Source: Rhodoferax fermentans (lineage in GTDB: Bacteria; Pseudomonadota; Gammaproteobacteria; Burkholderiales; Burkholderiaceae_C). From it: DNA of 64,000 nt. The notes beneath the pieces were generated by a model. The model was not told the DNA's origin. It made no database searches and was given only the letters and a program-made list of their open reading frames with translations. Where the stretch lies: the NCBI RefSeq assembly GCF_002017865.1, contig NZ_MTJN01000002.1, forward strand, positions 1,550,001-1,614,000. Reading direction: 5' to 3'. The translations under genes and the position numbers were made by a program. Below are positions 35,636 to 43,529 of the stretch, in pieces. How positions within the stretch are numbered: position 1 is the first letter of the stretch; each line of letters opens with the position of its first letter.

Positions 35636-37195
35636 ATGGCCTCCGGCAAGATCCTGACCCTGCTGGTCCTCGCCACGCTGCTGGCGGTGGTATGCGCCCA
35701 ACTGGTGGCCTGGCGTTACCGCGTCAGCATGCAGCGGCTGATGCGCGCGCCCTTGAACGCCGCCGCCCACAGCACCGGGCCCGAGCACAGCACCGGGCCC
35801 GAGCACAGCCCCAGCCCGCAGCGGCCCGCCCCGGCAGCCGCGGTCACGCTGGACCACAACCGCGCCGCTTACCACCGGCTGCTGGCGCAGTTTCTGCTGC
35901 TGACGCTGCTGATCGCCTTCACACGCACCCTGCTCACCCAGTGGCTGGCCGACGCACCCATCACCTTCAAAACCGTGGCCACGCTGGGCACTGCCTACGC
36001 CTGGCCGGTGCTGCCGGTGCTGGCGGTGATAGGCCGCTGGTCGCGCTGGCGCTTTGTGGCTGCCATGCTGGGCTGGTTTGTGCTGGCGGTGCTGTTGCTG
36101 AGCTGGCGCACCAATGCGAATGTGACGCTGCTGATGCTTGTTCAATGGATGGCGTTTGACATCGGGCTGCCGCTGCTGGTGGTGACCGCACTGTGCCTGG
36201 GCGGCGCCACCCGCGCGGTGGGGCCGTGGCTGGCGCCGGTGTTTGTGCTGCTGTGTGCGTCCTCACAGGCCGGGCTGGATGGTCTGGCCGCGCTGGTGGA
36301 GGCCAACAGCGGCTTCATCCAGTGGCTGGCCAGCTGGCTGGGCGCCACTGCTGCGCTGATGCTCTTTGCGCTGCTGCCCTGGCTGCTGGCCTGGTGGCCA
36401 GCGCGCTGGCTGGGCCGCCAACTGGCCCAGGCCTACCGCCAGCAACAGGTGTCCGAGCTGTTTTACCTGTTCACCGCGGTGTGGACGGTGGCACTCACCG
36501 GCCCGGCGCTGGCCGCCTCCAGCAGCCTGGGCTGGGGCGCGCTGGTGTGTTTTGCACCCTTGTTGTGGATTGTGCTGGCCGGGGCCTGGATGCGCCGCTT
36601 GGCCACGCCGCAACAGGCCGGGCGGCCACCGACGTTGCTGGTGTTGCGCGTGTTCCAGCAGGACGCCCAGGTGCAGCAGCTGTTTGACCGGGTGATTGAG
36701 CGCTGGCGCCTGACGGGCAACACCGTGCTGATTGCAGGCACCGACTTGCTGGATCGCACCATCGACGTGGATGACATCTTCACCTTCATCGACGGGCGGC
36801 TGGGTGAGCGTTTTATCCAGACCCCGGCCGACGTGCCGCGCCGCCTGGCCGAGTTTGTTTGGCGCGCCGATGTGGATGGCCGACACCGTGTCAACGAATG
36901 TTATTGCCACGACAACACCTGGCAGCAGGCGCTGGCCGAGCTGGTCCAGCTCAGCGACGTGGTGCTGATGGACCTGCGCAACTTTGAGGCCCACAACCGG
37001 GGTTGCCTGCACGAGCTGCAGGTGCTGGCCGAGACCCCCAACCTGCGCCGTGTGGTGGTGCTGACCAATGACCAAACCCACCTGCCCCCGGCCCAGGCGG
37101 CCACCACAGCGGCACCGGCGCAACGTTTTGTCTGGCTACACCAGCAAGGTGGCCAACCGCTGGCCACCGAGACGGTGTTGGCGCCGTTGTTTTGA
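35636..37195 (+). CDS. polytopic membrane protein with TIR/SLOG-like cytosolic domain
   Basis: A 519-residue protein. Residues 1-320 hold about eight membrane spans, beginning ILTLLVLATLLAVVCAQLVAW, with a first cytosolic or periplasmic loop rich in HSTGPE repeats. The C-terminal 190 residues (LLVLRVFQQDAQVQQLFDRVIERW, VLIAGTDLLDRTI, FIDGRLGERFI, CYCHDNTWQQALAEL, DVVLMDLRNFEAHNRGCLHEL, VVVLTND) form an alternating alpha/beta domain like TIR- or SLOG-type nucleotide-binding folds. The exact family is not certain. Third gene of the operon, 40 bp after the CHAT gene; a membrane sensor or effector role is inferred. Confidence 0.75.
   Translation: MASGKILTLLVLATLLAVVCAQLVAWRYRVSMQRLMRAPLNAAAHSTGPEHSTGPEHSPSPQRPAPAAAVTLDHNRAAYHRLLAQFLLLTLLIAFTRTLLTQWLADAPITFKTVATLGTAYAWPVLPVLAVIGRWSRWRFVAAMLGWFVLAVLLLSWRTNANVTLLMLVQWMAFDIGLPLLVVTALCLGGATRAVGPWLAPVFVLLCASSQAGLDGLAALVEANSGFIQWLASWLGATAALMLFALLPWLLAWWPARWLGRQLAQAYRQQQVSELFYLFTAVWTVALTGPALAASSSLGWGALVCFAPLLWIVLAGAWMRRLATPQQAGRPPTLLVLRVFQQDAQVQQLFDRVIERWRLTGNTVLIAGTDLLDRTIDVDDIFTFIDGRLGERFIQTPADVPRRLAEFVWRADVDGRHRVNECYCHDNTWQQALAELVQLSDVVLMDLRNFEAHNRGCLHELQVLAETPNLRRVVVLTNDQTHLPPAQAATTAAPAQRFVWLHQQGGQPLATETVLAPLF
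35768..35810 (+). repeat. 18-bp tandem repeat in the membrane-protein gene
   Basis: Two perfect copies of CACAGCACCGGGCCCGAG and the start of a third encode HSTGPE-HSTGPE-HS in the loop after the first membrane span. Length variation here would stay in frame. Confidence 0.8.
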
Positions 37196-37204
37196 TATGG
37201 TTTT

Positions 37205-37242
37205 GGTAGCTATTGGCCCTTTTGTTAAAAGGGCTGGAGACC
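37205..37242. repeat. short intergenic repeat, copy 6 of 11
   Basis: GGTAGCTATTGGCCCTTttgttAAAAGGGCTGGAGACC between the convergent membrane-protein and hipA genes; likely bidirectional terminator. Confidence 0.75.
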
Positions 37243-37386
37243 AAAAAGACTTATAACTTCTCGTGCATGGACCGGTGACTGTTTGAGGCTGGGAGCTGGC
37301 ATACAGCTTGCCGATCTGCCTGACAAATACTTGCCATTCAATCGAGAAACTTTGAGGTTCCCGGCCAGAGACCCGCCGGCCGCGCG

Positions 37387-38700
37387 TCAAGTCCTGCGAA
37401 ATGGGCTTGTCGGCCTGCGTTTGGGAGCTGCACCCTGGTACTGACTGGCGTCAAACGTCTGTCGCTGGCTCAGCAATTCGTCACCGTCGAGGCGTTCTGC
37501 CAAGCTGTCCAGGTCGCGCTCCGATACCCCAATGGATTCAAAGTGCGCGCGCCAGGTGTTGACCACCCCGATGACTTGAACGACTTGCGCGGCGGCCTGG
37601 GCCGGCGTCAGCCCAAACGCGTCGCACTGGGACATCGCGTTGGCCAGCGTGGAATCTTGTCCGTCCGTCCCGCAGATGAACTCTTGATAGCCCTGCCCGG
37701 AGTTGGTGGGCAGTACGTCATAGGCCGGTGCCAGCCTCAGCCGTCCATGGGCGGTGGGGTTCACGACCAGGAGTGCATGGTTCTTCTCATGGTCGTCGGT
37801 GTTGTCGACCAGGATGTTGAACACCATTCGGCGGAACAACTCTTGGGCATCGGCCAGATGCGCATCGCCGTGGGTGACGCCGATTCTGCGAAGGATTCGG
37901 GCAAGCTGTGGGTACCCCATTTCTGGCTCGTTGCCGGCCGGGGTTGCCGCTCGGATAGCAGTGCCTGCCGAGATGCTGTGAATTCGCCGACCGTTCACGC
38001 GGTCGAATCGCCGAATGGCCACGGCGTTCGCCGCCACCAGGCGAATAACCTGGGTCTGGGCGACGGAGATACCGGCCTTCGCCGCCAAGGTCATGGTCGC
38101 GTGCTCGATGAGCGGCGCATCCACATACTCGTGGTTGAAGAACTTGATGACCCACTGCTCGCCCTCGATGTCGATCAGCGCCTTGGGCTTTGCGCCGCCT
38201 AACGGGCTGCCACCCCCTTCAATGATTTTGGCTTCGAGAGCAGTCAAGGTGTCGCCGGCTTCGATCTTGGCCACAACCTCGCTGAGCTCTTGGGCTTGCG
38301 CCAACATCGGCAGGGGGCCACCTTTTCTGGGAAGGTAGGTGTCGGGTGAGGTCGAGACCCCCAACGCACCAAAACGGTCGTCACCAGCGTAGTAGAGCAT
38401 CTCCATCAACGACGTACGCTTGGGTTTGTCGATGAACCGGATGACTTTTTCACCCCATCGGTCCGGACGCGCGTCATCCACGGCACCGACTGCGCGGGGC
38501 GCGTTGGCGCTCAGCCGCCCGGGCGGGGAGAACTCGTTGTCCACGAGAGGCAAGTCTTCGCTGAGTGCGAATCCATTGGCAAGCCAGTCCCCGGCGTAGT
38601 GGAGCGAGACGCCCTTGCCAGCAGCAACCAGCTTCAACGCACCTACGTAGCGAGGCGTCGGGTCTCCCAGGTACCAAAGGTACAAGTCATCCAGACGCAT
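37387..38700 (-). CDS. hipA: HipA-type serine/threonine kinase toxin
   Basis: A 437-residue HipA family kinase; in E. coli HipA phosphorylates glutamyl-tRNA synthetase and causes growth arrest. An N-terminal subdomain with SLHYAGDWLANGFALSEDLPL is followed by the glycine-rich loop SPLGGAKPKALI, the catalytic loop NILVDNTDDHEKNHALLV (Asp302/Asp303) and metal-binding LAPAYDVLPT. The start at 38700 gives MRLDDLYLWYLG, one base after the hipB stop. Toxin activity depends on these residues, all present. Confidence 0.92.
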   Translation of the reverse strand: MRLDDLYLWYLGDPTPRYVGALKLVAAGKGVSLHYAGDWLANGFALSEDLPLVDNEFSPPGRLSANAPRAVGAVDDARPDRWGEKVIRFIDKPKRTSLMEMLYYAGDDRFGALGVSTSPDTYLPRKGGPLPMLAQAQELSEVVAKIEAGDTLTALEAKIIEGGGSPLGGAKPKALIDIEGEQWVIKFFNHEYVDAPLIEHATMTLAAKAGISVAQTQVIRLVAANAVAIRRFDRVNGRRIHSISAGTAIRAATPAGNEPEMGYPQLARILRRIGVTHGDAHLADAQELFRRMVFNILVDNTDDHEKNHALLVVNPTAHGRLRLAPAYDVLPTNSGQGYQEFICGTDGQDSTLANAMSQCDAFGLTPAQAAAQVVQVIGVVNTWRAHFESIGVSERDLDSLAERLDGDELLSQRQTFDASQYQGAAPKRRPTSPFRRT

Positions 38701-38701
38701 G

Positions 38702-39082
38702 TCAGTCCTTCTTGCTGTTGTTGGGGGGATCTGTGCGCATGCGGGCTTCTGCGGAGGCCTGCGCACGGGCCTGGCCAAGCGCCACTGCTTCTCGAATGTT
38801 CAGCTCGAGCGCACCCTGATCCTGTTCTGGTGCCGCCAAGTTTCCCAACTCGCCATCTCGGTTGATGAGCCACAAGGCACTTGCGACGATGCCAATGCTC
38901 ACGGTCGGGTCGCCGGCTTCGAGACGCTGGAGCGTGGAAAGTGTGACGCCCAAGCGCTTGGCCCAGGTGCGCAGCGATTCCTTGCGGCGTAAGCGGGCCA
39001 CCGCCAGGTCGGCACCCAGCTTCTGGAGTGCACCCAAGGTGGCCGGAGGCAGCTGTTGGATGGCTTTGGTGGCTTTTGACAT
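38702..39082 (-). CDS. hipB: HipB-type antitoxin, XRE helix-turn-helix
   Basis: A 126-residue protein with an XRE helix-turn-helix at about residues 22-75 (LGADLAVARLRRKESLRTWAKRLGVTLSTLQRLEAGDPTVSIGIVASAL). The charged C-terminal tail (about 85-126) would contact HipA. It precedes hipA with a one-base gap, the standard order for these pairs, and would repress the operon through an operator just upstream of its start. Confidence 0.88.
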   Translation of the reverse strand: MSKATKAIQQLPPATLGALQKLGADLAVARLRRKESLRTWAKRLGVTLSTLQRLEAGDPTVSIGIVASALWLINRDGELGNLAAPEQDQGALELNIREAVALGQARAQASAEARMRTDPPNNSKKD

Positions 39083-39092
39083 ACCGCCATAT

Positions 39093-39118
39093 TAGTACAA
39101 ATTAACCAATATTGTCTA
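39093..39118. promoter_or_regulatory. candidate hipBA promoter and operator
   Basis: Imperfect inverted repeat TAGTACAA ... TTGTCTA, overlapping on the minus strand a TAGACA (-35-like) and TAATAT (-10-like) pair spaced by 18 bp, which ends about ten bases before the hipB start. Autorepression by HipB is inferred. Confidence 0.4.
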
Positions 39119-39394
39119 TATTTATCGGTACACGAGGAGGCACCGTGCGATTGCTGGCGAGAGATGGTTGATCGGGGCCACGACAGCGGCCGCGAAAAAG
39201 CCTCAAGAGTCTGGTTCTTAAAGTCAGTTTAAGGCTGGTTGGAGTCATTCGACATATGGAACTGGTCGCTCAGTTCCGTTCGCCGGCATCTGCAGATCGC
39301 TGCAGCGAACTTTGAACGACCTCTTGCTAGAACGCTTCCTGCACGCTAGACGTATGATTTGTCTCGACGAATAAAAACTCTCATTCATGACTAA

Positions 39395-39404
39395 GGGGGG
39401 GGGG
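39395..39404 (+). repeat. G10 homopolymer in the gajA ribosome binding site
   Basis: Ten consecutive G, five bases before the gajA ATG (G10-AGAGT-ATG). The run is itself the likely Shine-Dalgarno element; slipped-strand changes would alter spacing to the start. Confidence 0.75.
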
Positions 39405-39409
39405 AGAGT

Positions 39410-41452
39410 ATGCGTATAGAAAAAATCGCAATCGAAAATTTCAGGCTCTTACAGAGTGCTGAAATGTCGCTTGAACGGACGACGACATTGATCGTTGGCC
39501 GAAATAACAGCGGCAAGACCTCCATCACGGAGTTCTTCGCGCACGTCCTAGGGGATGAGCCGAAGAAGCTGAGGCTGGAATATTTTTCGGCAGCAAGAAG
39601 GGATGCTTTTCTCGCCGCCAAGCACCTACGTCTTGAAGGCAAGGACGAGAAGGATGTGCTCGCAGCGTTGCCGGTTATCGCGGCTACGGTCTTTGTGTCT
39701 TACGACCCAGCCCACGAGCTTGGCGCACTTGCCCCTTTTGTGATCGACCTCGACCCGGAATGCAAGACCGCCAAGATTCGAATTGAGTATCGGCCGGCAC
39801 AGACGGCTTTAGCTTTGCTGCTTGATCCACCTGTCCCAGCAGGAGGCACTGATGACGCAACGCTTCTCTTTAAGAACCTCAAAGAGGTTGTTCCGAAGGC
39901 CTACGAGTACTACGTAGCGGCGGTTGATCCCAACGACTCGACCAACGAGCGCACTATTGAACTGAAGCAGCTTGGGAAGCTTTTTCAATGCGGCCTTGTA
40001 GCCGCGCAGAGATCCCTCGATCAACAAAAGCGCGGCGAGCCCAACGTTCTGGGGAAGCTCTTAGAGGCGTTGTTCACCACGGCCGCAAGCGCTACCGCAA
40101 CGACCGCTGACCAGGCGATTGCCGCAGAGTTGAAAGAGGCCGTTTCGAACATCGAGCAGAGCATTCACAACGGCTTCAACGAGAAGCTCACCGCGTTGCT
40201 GCCGAAGATCAAGAGCTTCGGATATCCAGGCCTAAATGACCCGGACTTGCGGACGGAGACGGCTCTGAATGTCGCGAGTCTCCTAAGTGAGCACACAAAG
40301 GTCTTTTACACGGGAGCACATGGGGTCCATCTCCCAGAGGGATACAACGGTCTCGGTACACGAAACCTGATCTATATCCTTCTTCAGCTTCTTAGCTTTC
40401 ACAAGTCTTTTCGCACGAATCCGACTCTGCCGGCAGTCCATCTGATCTTCATCGAGGAACCTGAAGCCCATTTGCATCCTCAGATGCAAGAGGTGTTCAT
40501 CAAGCAGCTGAACGCAGCAGTTCAGGTCTTTTCAGCGGAGTATCCAGATCAAGAGTGGCCGGTCCAGTTTGTCGTCACGACACACTCCTCGCACATCGCG
40601 AACGCCGCCCCGTTTGACGCAGTCCGCTATTTCCTCGCCAAGCCATCCGCGGACGGGGTGACACGGCACACAGTCATCAAGGACTTCCGAAAAGGAGCTG
40701 ACAAGATCAAGGAGTCCGATCGGAATTTCCTTCACCGATACATGACTTTGACGAAGTGCGACTTGTTCTTCGCCGACAAGGCCATCCTGATTGAAGGTCC
40801 AACCGAACGCCTCTTGATGCCGCGCATCTTCCAGCTCATTGACGAGGCGCTAGACGAATCCAAAAAGCTCTCACTGCAATACGTATCGACAGTGGAGGTT
40901 GACGGAGCGAACGCGAAGATTTTCTCGCCGCTACTCGATTTCCTTGAGTTGCGGACGCTGGTCATCACCGATCTTGACGCCGTAAAGATGGGCGACAAGG
41001 GTCGCTATGTGAAGTGCCCTTACTCGCAGGGCGAGCGGTCGTTGAACACGACCCTACGTGATTGGTTCGATATCAAAGACGGTGAGGCGCTAACCCTCGA
41101 TTTTTTGAAAGCAAAGACGCCTGAAGAGAAGGTAAAGGGCTATCGGCGAGTCGCTTACCAGGTTCATGAAGCCGGATCGAACTTCTGCGCGCGCACATAT
41201 GAGGATGCTTTCATCCTTGCAAACCCGACGCTCTTCGGGTTGAAGGAAGGTGATCCTTGGGGCGACCTTGCTTTCGACATTGCCGCAGACATGGGCAAGG
41301 TCGAAACCGCATTGAAGTTCGGCCTTTCCGAAGACGCATGGAAGGTGCCTGCCTATATCAACGAAGGCCTGCTGTGGCTAGCGGATTCAGCACCGCTGCC
41401 ACTGCCACCCGCCGCCCCACCGTTAGATGGAGGGGCGGATCATGGCGCTTGA
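39410..41452 (+). CDS. gajA: Gabija-type GajA: OLD-family ATPase-TOPRIM nuclease (class 2)
   Basis: A 680-residue protein. N-terminal ABC-type ATPase: Walker A GRNNSGKT at 30-37, Walker B IFIEEPEAHLHP with Glu349/Glu350, and TTHSSHIANA as the sensor histidine. C-terminal TOPRIM nuclease: Glu462 in AILIEGPTERLL and Asp521/Asp523 in LVITDLDAV. OLD proteins next to a UvrD-like helicase are class 2, the Gabija arrangement, which gives anti-phage defence by nicking DNA when nucleotides fall. It is about 100 residues longer than the Bacillus GajA. Codon use is more AT-rich than in neighbours, suggesting transfer. Confidence 0.85.
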   Translation: MRIEKIAIENFRLLQSAEMSLERTTTLIVGRNNSGKTSITEFFAHVLGDEPKKLRLEYFSAARRDAFLAAKHLRLEGKDEKDVLAALPVIAATVFVSYDPAHELGALAPFVIDLDPECKTAKIRIEYRPAQTALALLLDPPVPAGGTDDATLLFKNLKEVVPKAYEYYVAAVDPNDSTNERTIELKQLGKLFQCGLVAAQRSLDQQKRGEPNVLGKLLEALFTTAASATATTADQAIAAELKEAVSNIEQSIHNGFNEKLTALLPKIKSFGYPGLNDPDLRTETALNVASLLSEHTKVFYTGAHGVHLPEGYNGLGTRNLIYILLQLLSFHKSFRTNPTLPAVHLIFIEEPEAHLHPQMQEVFIKQLNAAVQVFSAEYPDQEWPVQFVVTTHSSHIANAAPFDAVRYFLAKPSADGVTRHTVIKDFRKGADKIKESDRNFLHRYMTLTKCDLFFADKAILIEGPTERLLMPRIFQLIDEALDESKKLSLQYVSTVEVDGANAKIFSPLLDFLELRTLVITDLDAVKMGDKGRYVKCPYSQGERSLNTTLRDWFDIKDGEALTLDFLKAKTPEEKVKGYRRVAYQVHEAGSNFCARTYEDAFILANPTLFGLKEGDPWGDLAFDIAADMGKVETALKFGLSEDAWKVPAYINEGLLWLADSAPLPLPPAAPPLDGGADHGA

Positions 41453-43181
41453 AACACCAAGTCCCGCTATTGAAGCCGCGCAGAATGCGCAGAAGCGCGT
41501 CAACGAGTGCATTGATCAGCACCAGTGTTTCCGTCTCGAGGCCGGCGCAGGTGCAGGGAAAACCTATTCCCTCGTCCAAGCCCTCAAGCGGCTCATCTCT
41601 GAGCGTGGCTCGGACTATTTGCGTCGCGGCCAGAAGGTCGCATGCATCACCTACACGAACGTCGCAAAGCGTGAAATTTCGCAGGAAATTGACGAGCACC
41701 CTGCCGTGCTGGTGGACACCATTCATGCCTTCTGTTGGGGGTGCATGAGCCAGTTTCAATCGGCTCTCAGAACAGAAGTTGGAAAGCTTGAACGGCATAC
41801 AGAAAAGATCGCGGAGGCGGGTGGCGTCGGCAAGCGACGCATTGAGTACGACCTCGGATATTTCGGCATTCACGATGACCGGATCACGCTCTATCACGAC
41901 GACATCCCAGAGCTGATGGCCCGGTTCCTGGCCATGCCGAAGTTCCAGCAGGTGTTCACTGCGTCTTATCCGGTAGTTTTCATTGACGAATACCAGGACA
42001 CGAATAGCGAGTTCATGGGCGCTCTAGCGACGCACTTTCTTGAGCCCAAGAAGGGACCGTTGATTGGGCTGTTCGGCGATCACTGGCAGACCATTTACCG
42101 AGACGATTTCGACTTGGCTGCACTGCCTAACGTCGAGGCAGTGGACAAGGGCGCCAATTTCCGCTCTGTGCCCGCCGTTGTGGACATGCTCAACCGTCTT
42201 CGGCCTTCTTTACCTCAGGTCGTCGATGACGAGTCAGCGGAAGGTGAGGCGCGCGCGTTCCATGCCAACAGCTACACAGGGGAGCGGACTGACACTGCGC
42301 ACTCGAAACAGGACACTCCGGCAGATGTCACGCGCGCCTACGTCGCAGCGCTTCGTAAACAACTTGAGGCTGAGGGCTGGGACTTCTCACCGGCAGTCAC
42401 GAAAGTACTGATGCTGACGCACGCTGCCTTGGCGGCCGAACAAGGCTACCCCTCAATCGTTGAAATCTTCAAGTCCCACCAAGACGCTATCTCCAAGCTA
42501 GATGATGCGACGCTGGAATTTCTTGGCAGAGTCGTTGAGCCCACATGTGCCGCGTACAAGGCGAAGAAGTATGGGCAGATGTTCGACTTGCTTGGCCGAG
42601 CGGGCACCCTGAATAAGCCATCTGAGAAGCAGGCGTGGGCGGACGACATGAAGTCTCTCGACGCTCTCCGCGAAAGTGGCACTGTGGGGGAAGTGCTGGA
42701 CCTTCTGAAGAAGACGCGCCGACCTCGTATGCCTGACAACGTGACCCGTCGTGAAGACGAGATGGCTGCGTTCGATCCGGATGCGGGAGAGCCGGAGAAG
42801 CCCTCTGTCAATCGCCATCGACGCTTGCGTGACGTGAAGTATCAAGAGGTCGTGAACCTCGTGCGCTTCGTCGATGGCTTCACGCCCTTCGCCACTCAGC
42901 ACAGTGTTAAAGGTGCAGAATTTGAAAACGTCCTCGTCGTCTTCGGGGGCGGTTGGAACCACTACAACTGGCCGCGCATGCTCGAATACATGGCTGCTGG
43001 TGCGAAACCGACTGCCGCGCATCAGAAAGGCTTCAACCGAGCCAGGAACCTTTTCTACGTTAGTGTCTCGCGGCCAAAGCGCCGTCTAGCGGTCCTATTT
43101 ACGCAGACGATGAGCGACAAATCGTTGGGGGTGCTCAACACGTTGTTCGCCAACAAGGTTGCCGTGGTTAACCTTCCGTGA
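41442..43181 (+). CDS. gajB: Gabija-type GajB: UvrD/Rep-like superfamily 1 helicase
   Basis: A 579-residue helicase. Walker A AGAGAGKT at about 34-41, motif Ia CITYTNVAKREI, Walker B VVFIDEYQDT (Asp182/Glu183), motif III GDHWQTIYR, then C-terminal HSVKGAEFENVLVVFGGG and YVSVSRPKRRLAVL as motifs V and VI. Start at 41442 has GGAGGGG six bases upstream and overlaps gajA by 11 bp. Longer than Bacillus GajB (about 494). In Gabija it joins GajA in a supramolecular complex. Confidence 0.85.
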   Translation: MALETPSPAIEAAQNAQKRVNECIDQHQCFRLEAGAGAGKTYSLVQALKRLISERGSDYLRRGQKVACITYTNVAKREISQEIDEHPAVLVDTIHAFCWGCMSQFQSALRTEVGKLERHTEKIAEAGGVGKRRIEYDLGYFGIHDDRITLYHDDIPELMARFLAMPKFQQVFTASYPVVFIDEYQDTNSEFMGALATHFLEPKKGPLIGLFGDHWQTIYRDDFDLAALPNVEAVDKGANFRSVPAVVDMLNRLRPSLPQVVDDESAEGEARAFHANSYTGERTDTAHSKQDTPADVTRAYVAALRKQLEAEGWDFSPAVTKVLMLTHAALAAEQGYPSIVEIFKSHQDAISKLDDATLEFLGRVVEPTCAAYKAKKYGQMFDLLGRAGTLNKPSEKQAWADDMKSLDALRESGTVGEVLDLLKKTRRPRMPDNVTRREDEMAAFDPDAGEPEKPSVNRHRRLRDVKYQEVVNLVRFVDGFTPFATQHSVKGAEFENVLVVFGGGWNHYNWPRMLEYMAAGAKPTAAHQKGFNRARNLFYVSVSRPKRRLAVLFTQTMSDKSLGVLNTLFANKVAVVNLP

Positions 43182-43529
43182 CCGTAGCTCTATGCGGTCT
43201 TTTCGCGCGTTGGTGTCCAATGGCGCAGCGAAATGTGGCCGACGCAGTTCAGGTCAAATGCGTTGACGCGGATATCTCTCCTTCTTTCCTCCCTATAGAT
43301 TTGTCCATTGATCAATGGCAATGGTTTAGGTTGTCCGGAGCTCAAGCGTAATTTGGCGACCGCCACATGCACGGTGAAAGTTGATCGACTGTCCTGGAGC
43401 TTGTGAAAAGTCCGCCTTCGCTGCAAGCCCGACTTACGTGAGACAACGTTCTCCTGCACCCCATTCACTACCATTTAAATAGTGACCAACCCTTATTCCC
43501 AAAGGGCCTGCGCCCAAAAATACCCTCAA
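43182..43529. other. intergenic region, 348 bp, right edge of the defence island
   Basis: Contains a minus-strand frame of 94 codons (43190-43474) with no clear ribosome site or similarity, and copy 11 of the short repeat. Composition is AT-richer, like the Gabija genes. No mobility gene is seen. Confidence 0.45.
43477..43514. repeat. short intergenic repeat, copy 11 of 11
   Basis: AAATAGTGACCAACCCTTattcccAAAGGGCCTGCGCC, between the convergent gajB and ABC-exporter genes; diverged but with the same ACCCTT/AAGGG core. It marks the right border of the island. Confidence 0.6.

Larger units (their letters stand above)
39083..39409. other. divergent promoter region of hipBA and the Gabija genes
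   Basis: AT-rich next to hipB, then 250 bases with no gene. A GGAACT/AGTTCC hairpin lies near 39258-39277. The 3' end has the G10 run described separately. Confidence 0.5.

Noticed and set aside
35768..35810. Tandem repeat considered as a CRISPR or minisatellite array
   Set aside because: Only 2.4 copies without spacers, inside a coding region and in frame.
38702..43181. Possibility that HipBA and Gabija are carried by a prophage or integrative element
   Set aside because: No integrase, tRNA end, phage structural gene or conjugation gene was seen in the window.
43190..43474. Minus-strand frame of 94 codons after gajB
   Set aside because: No clear start signal and no family; may be a gene relic but cannot be supported.
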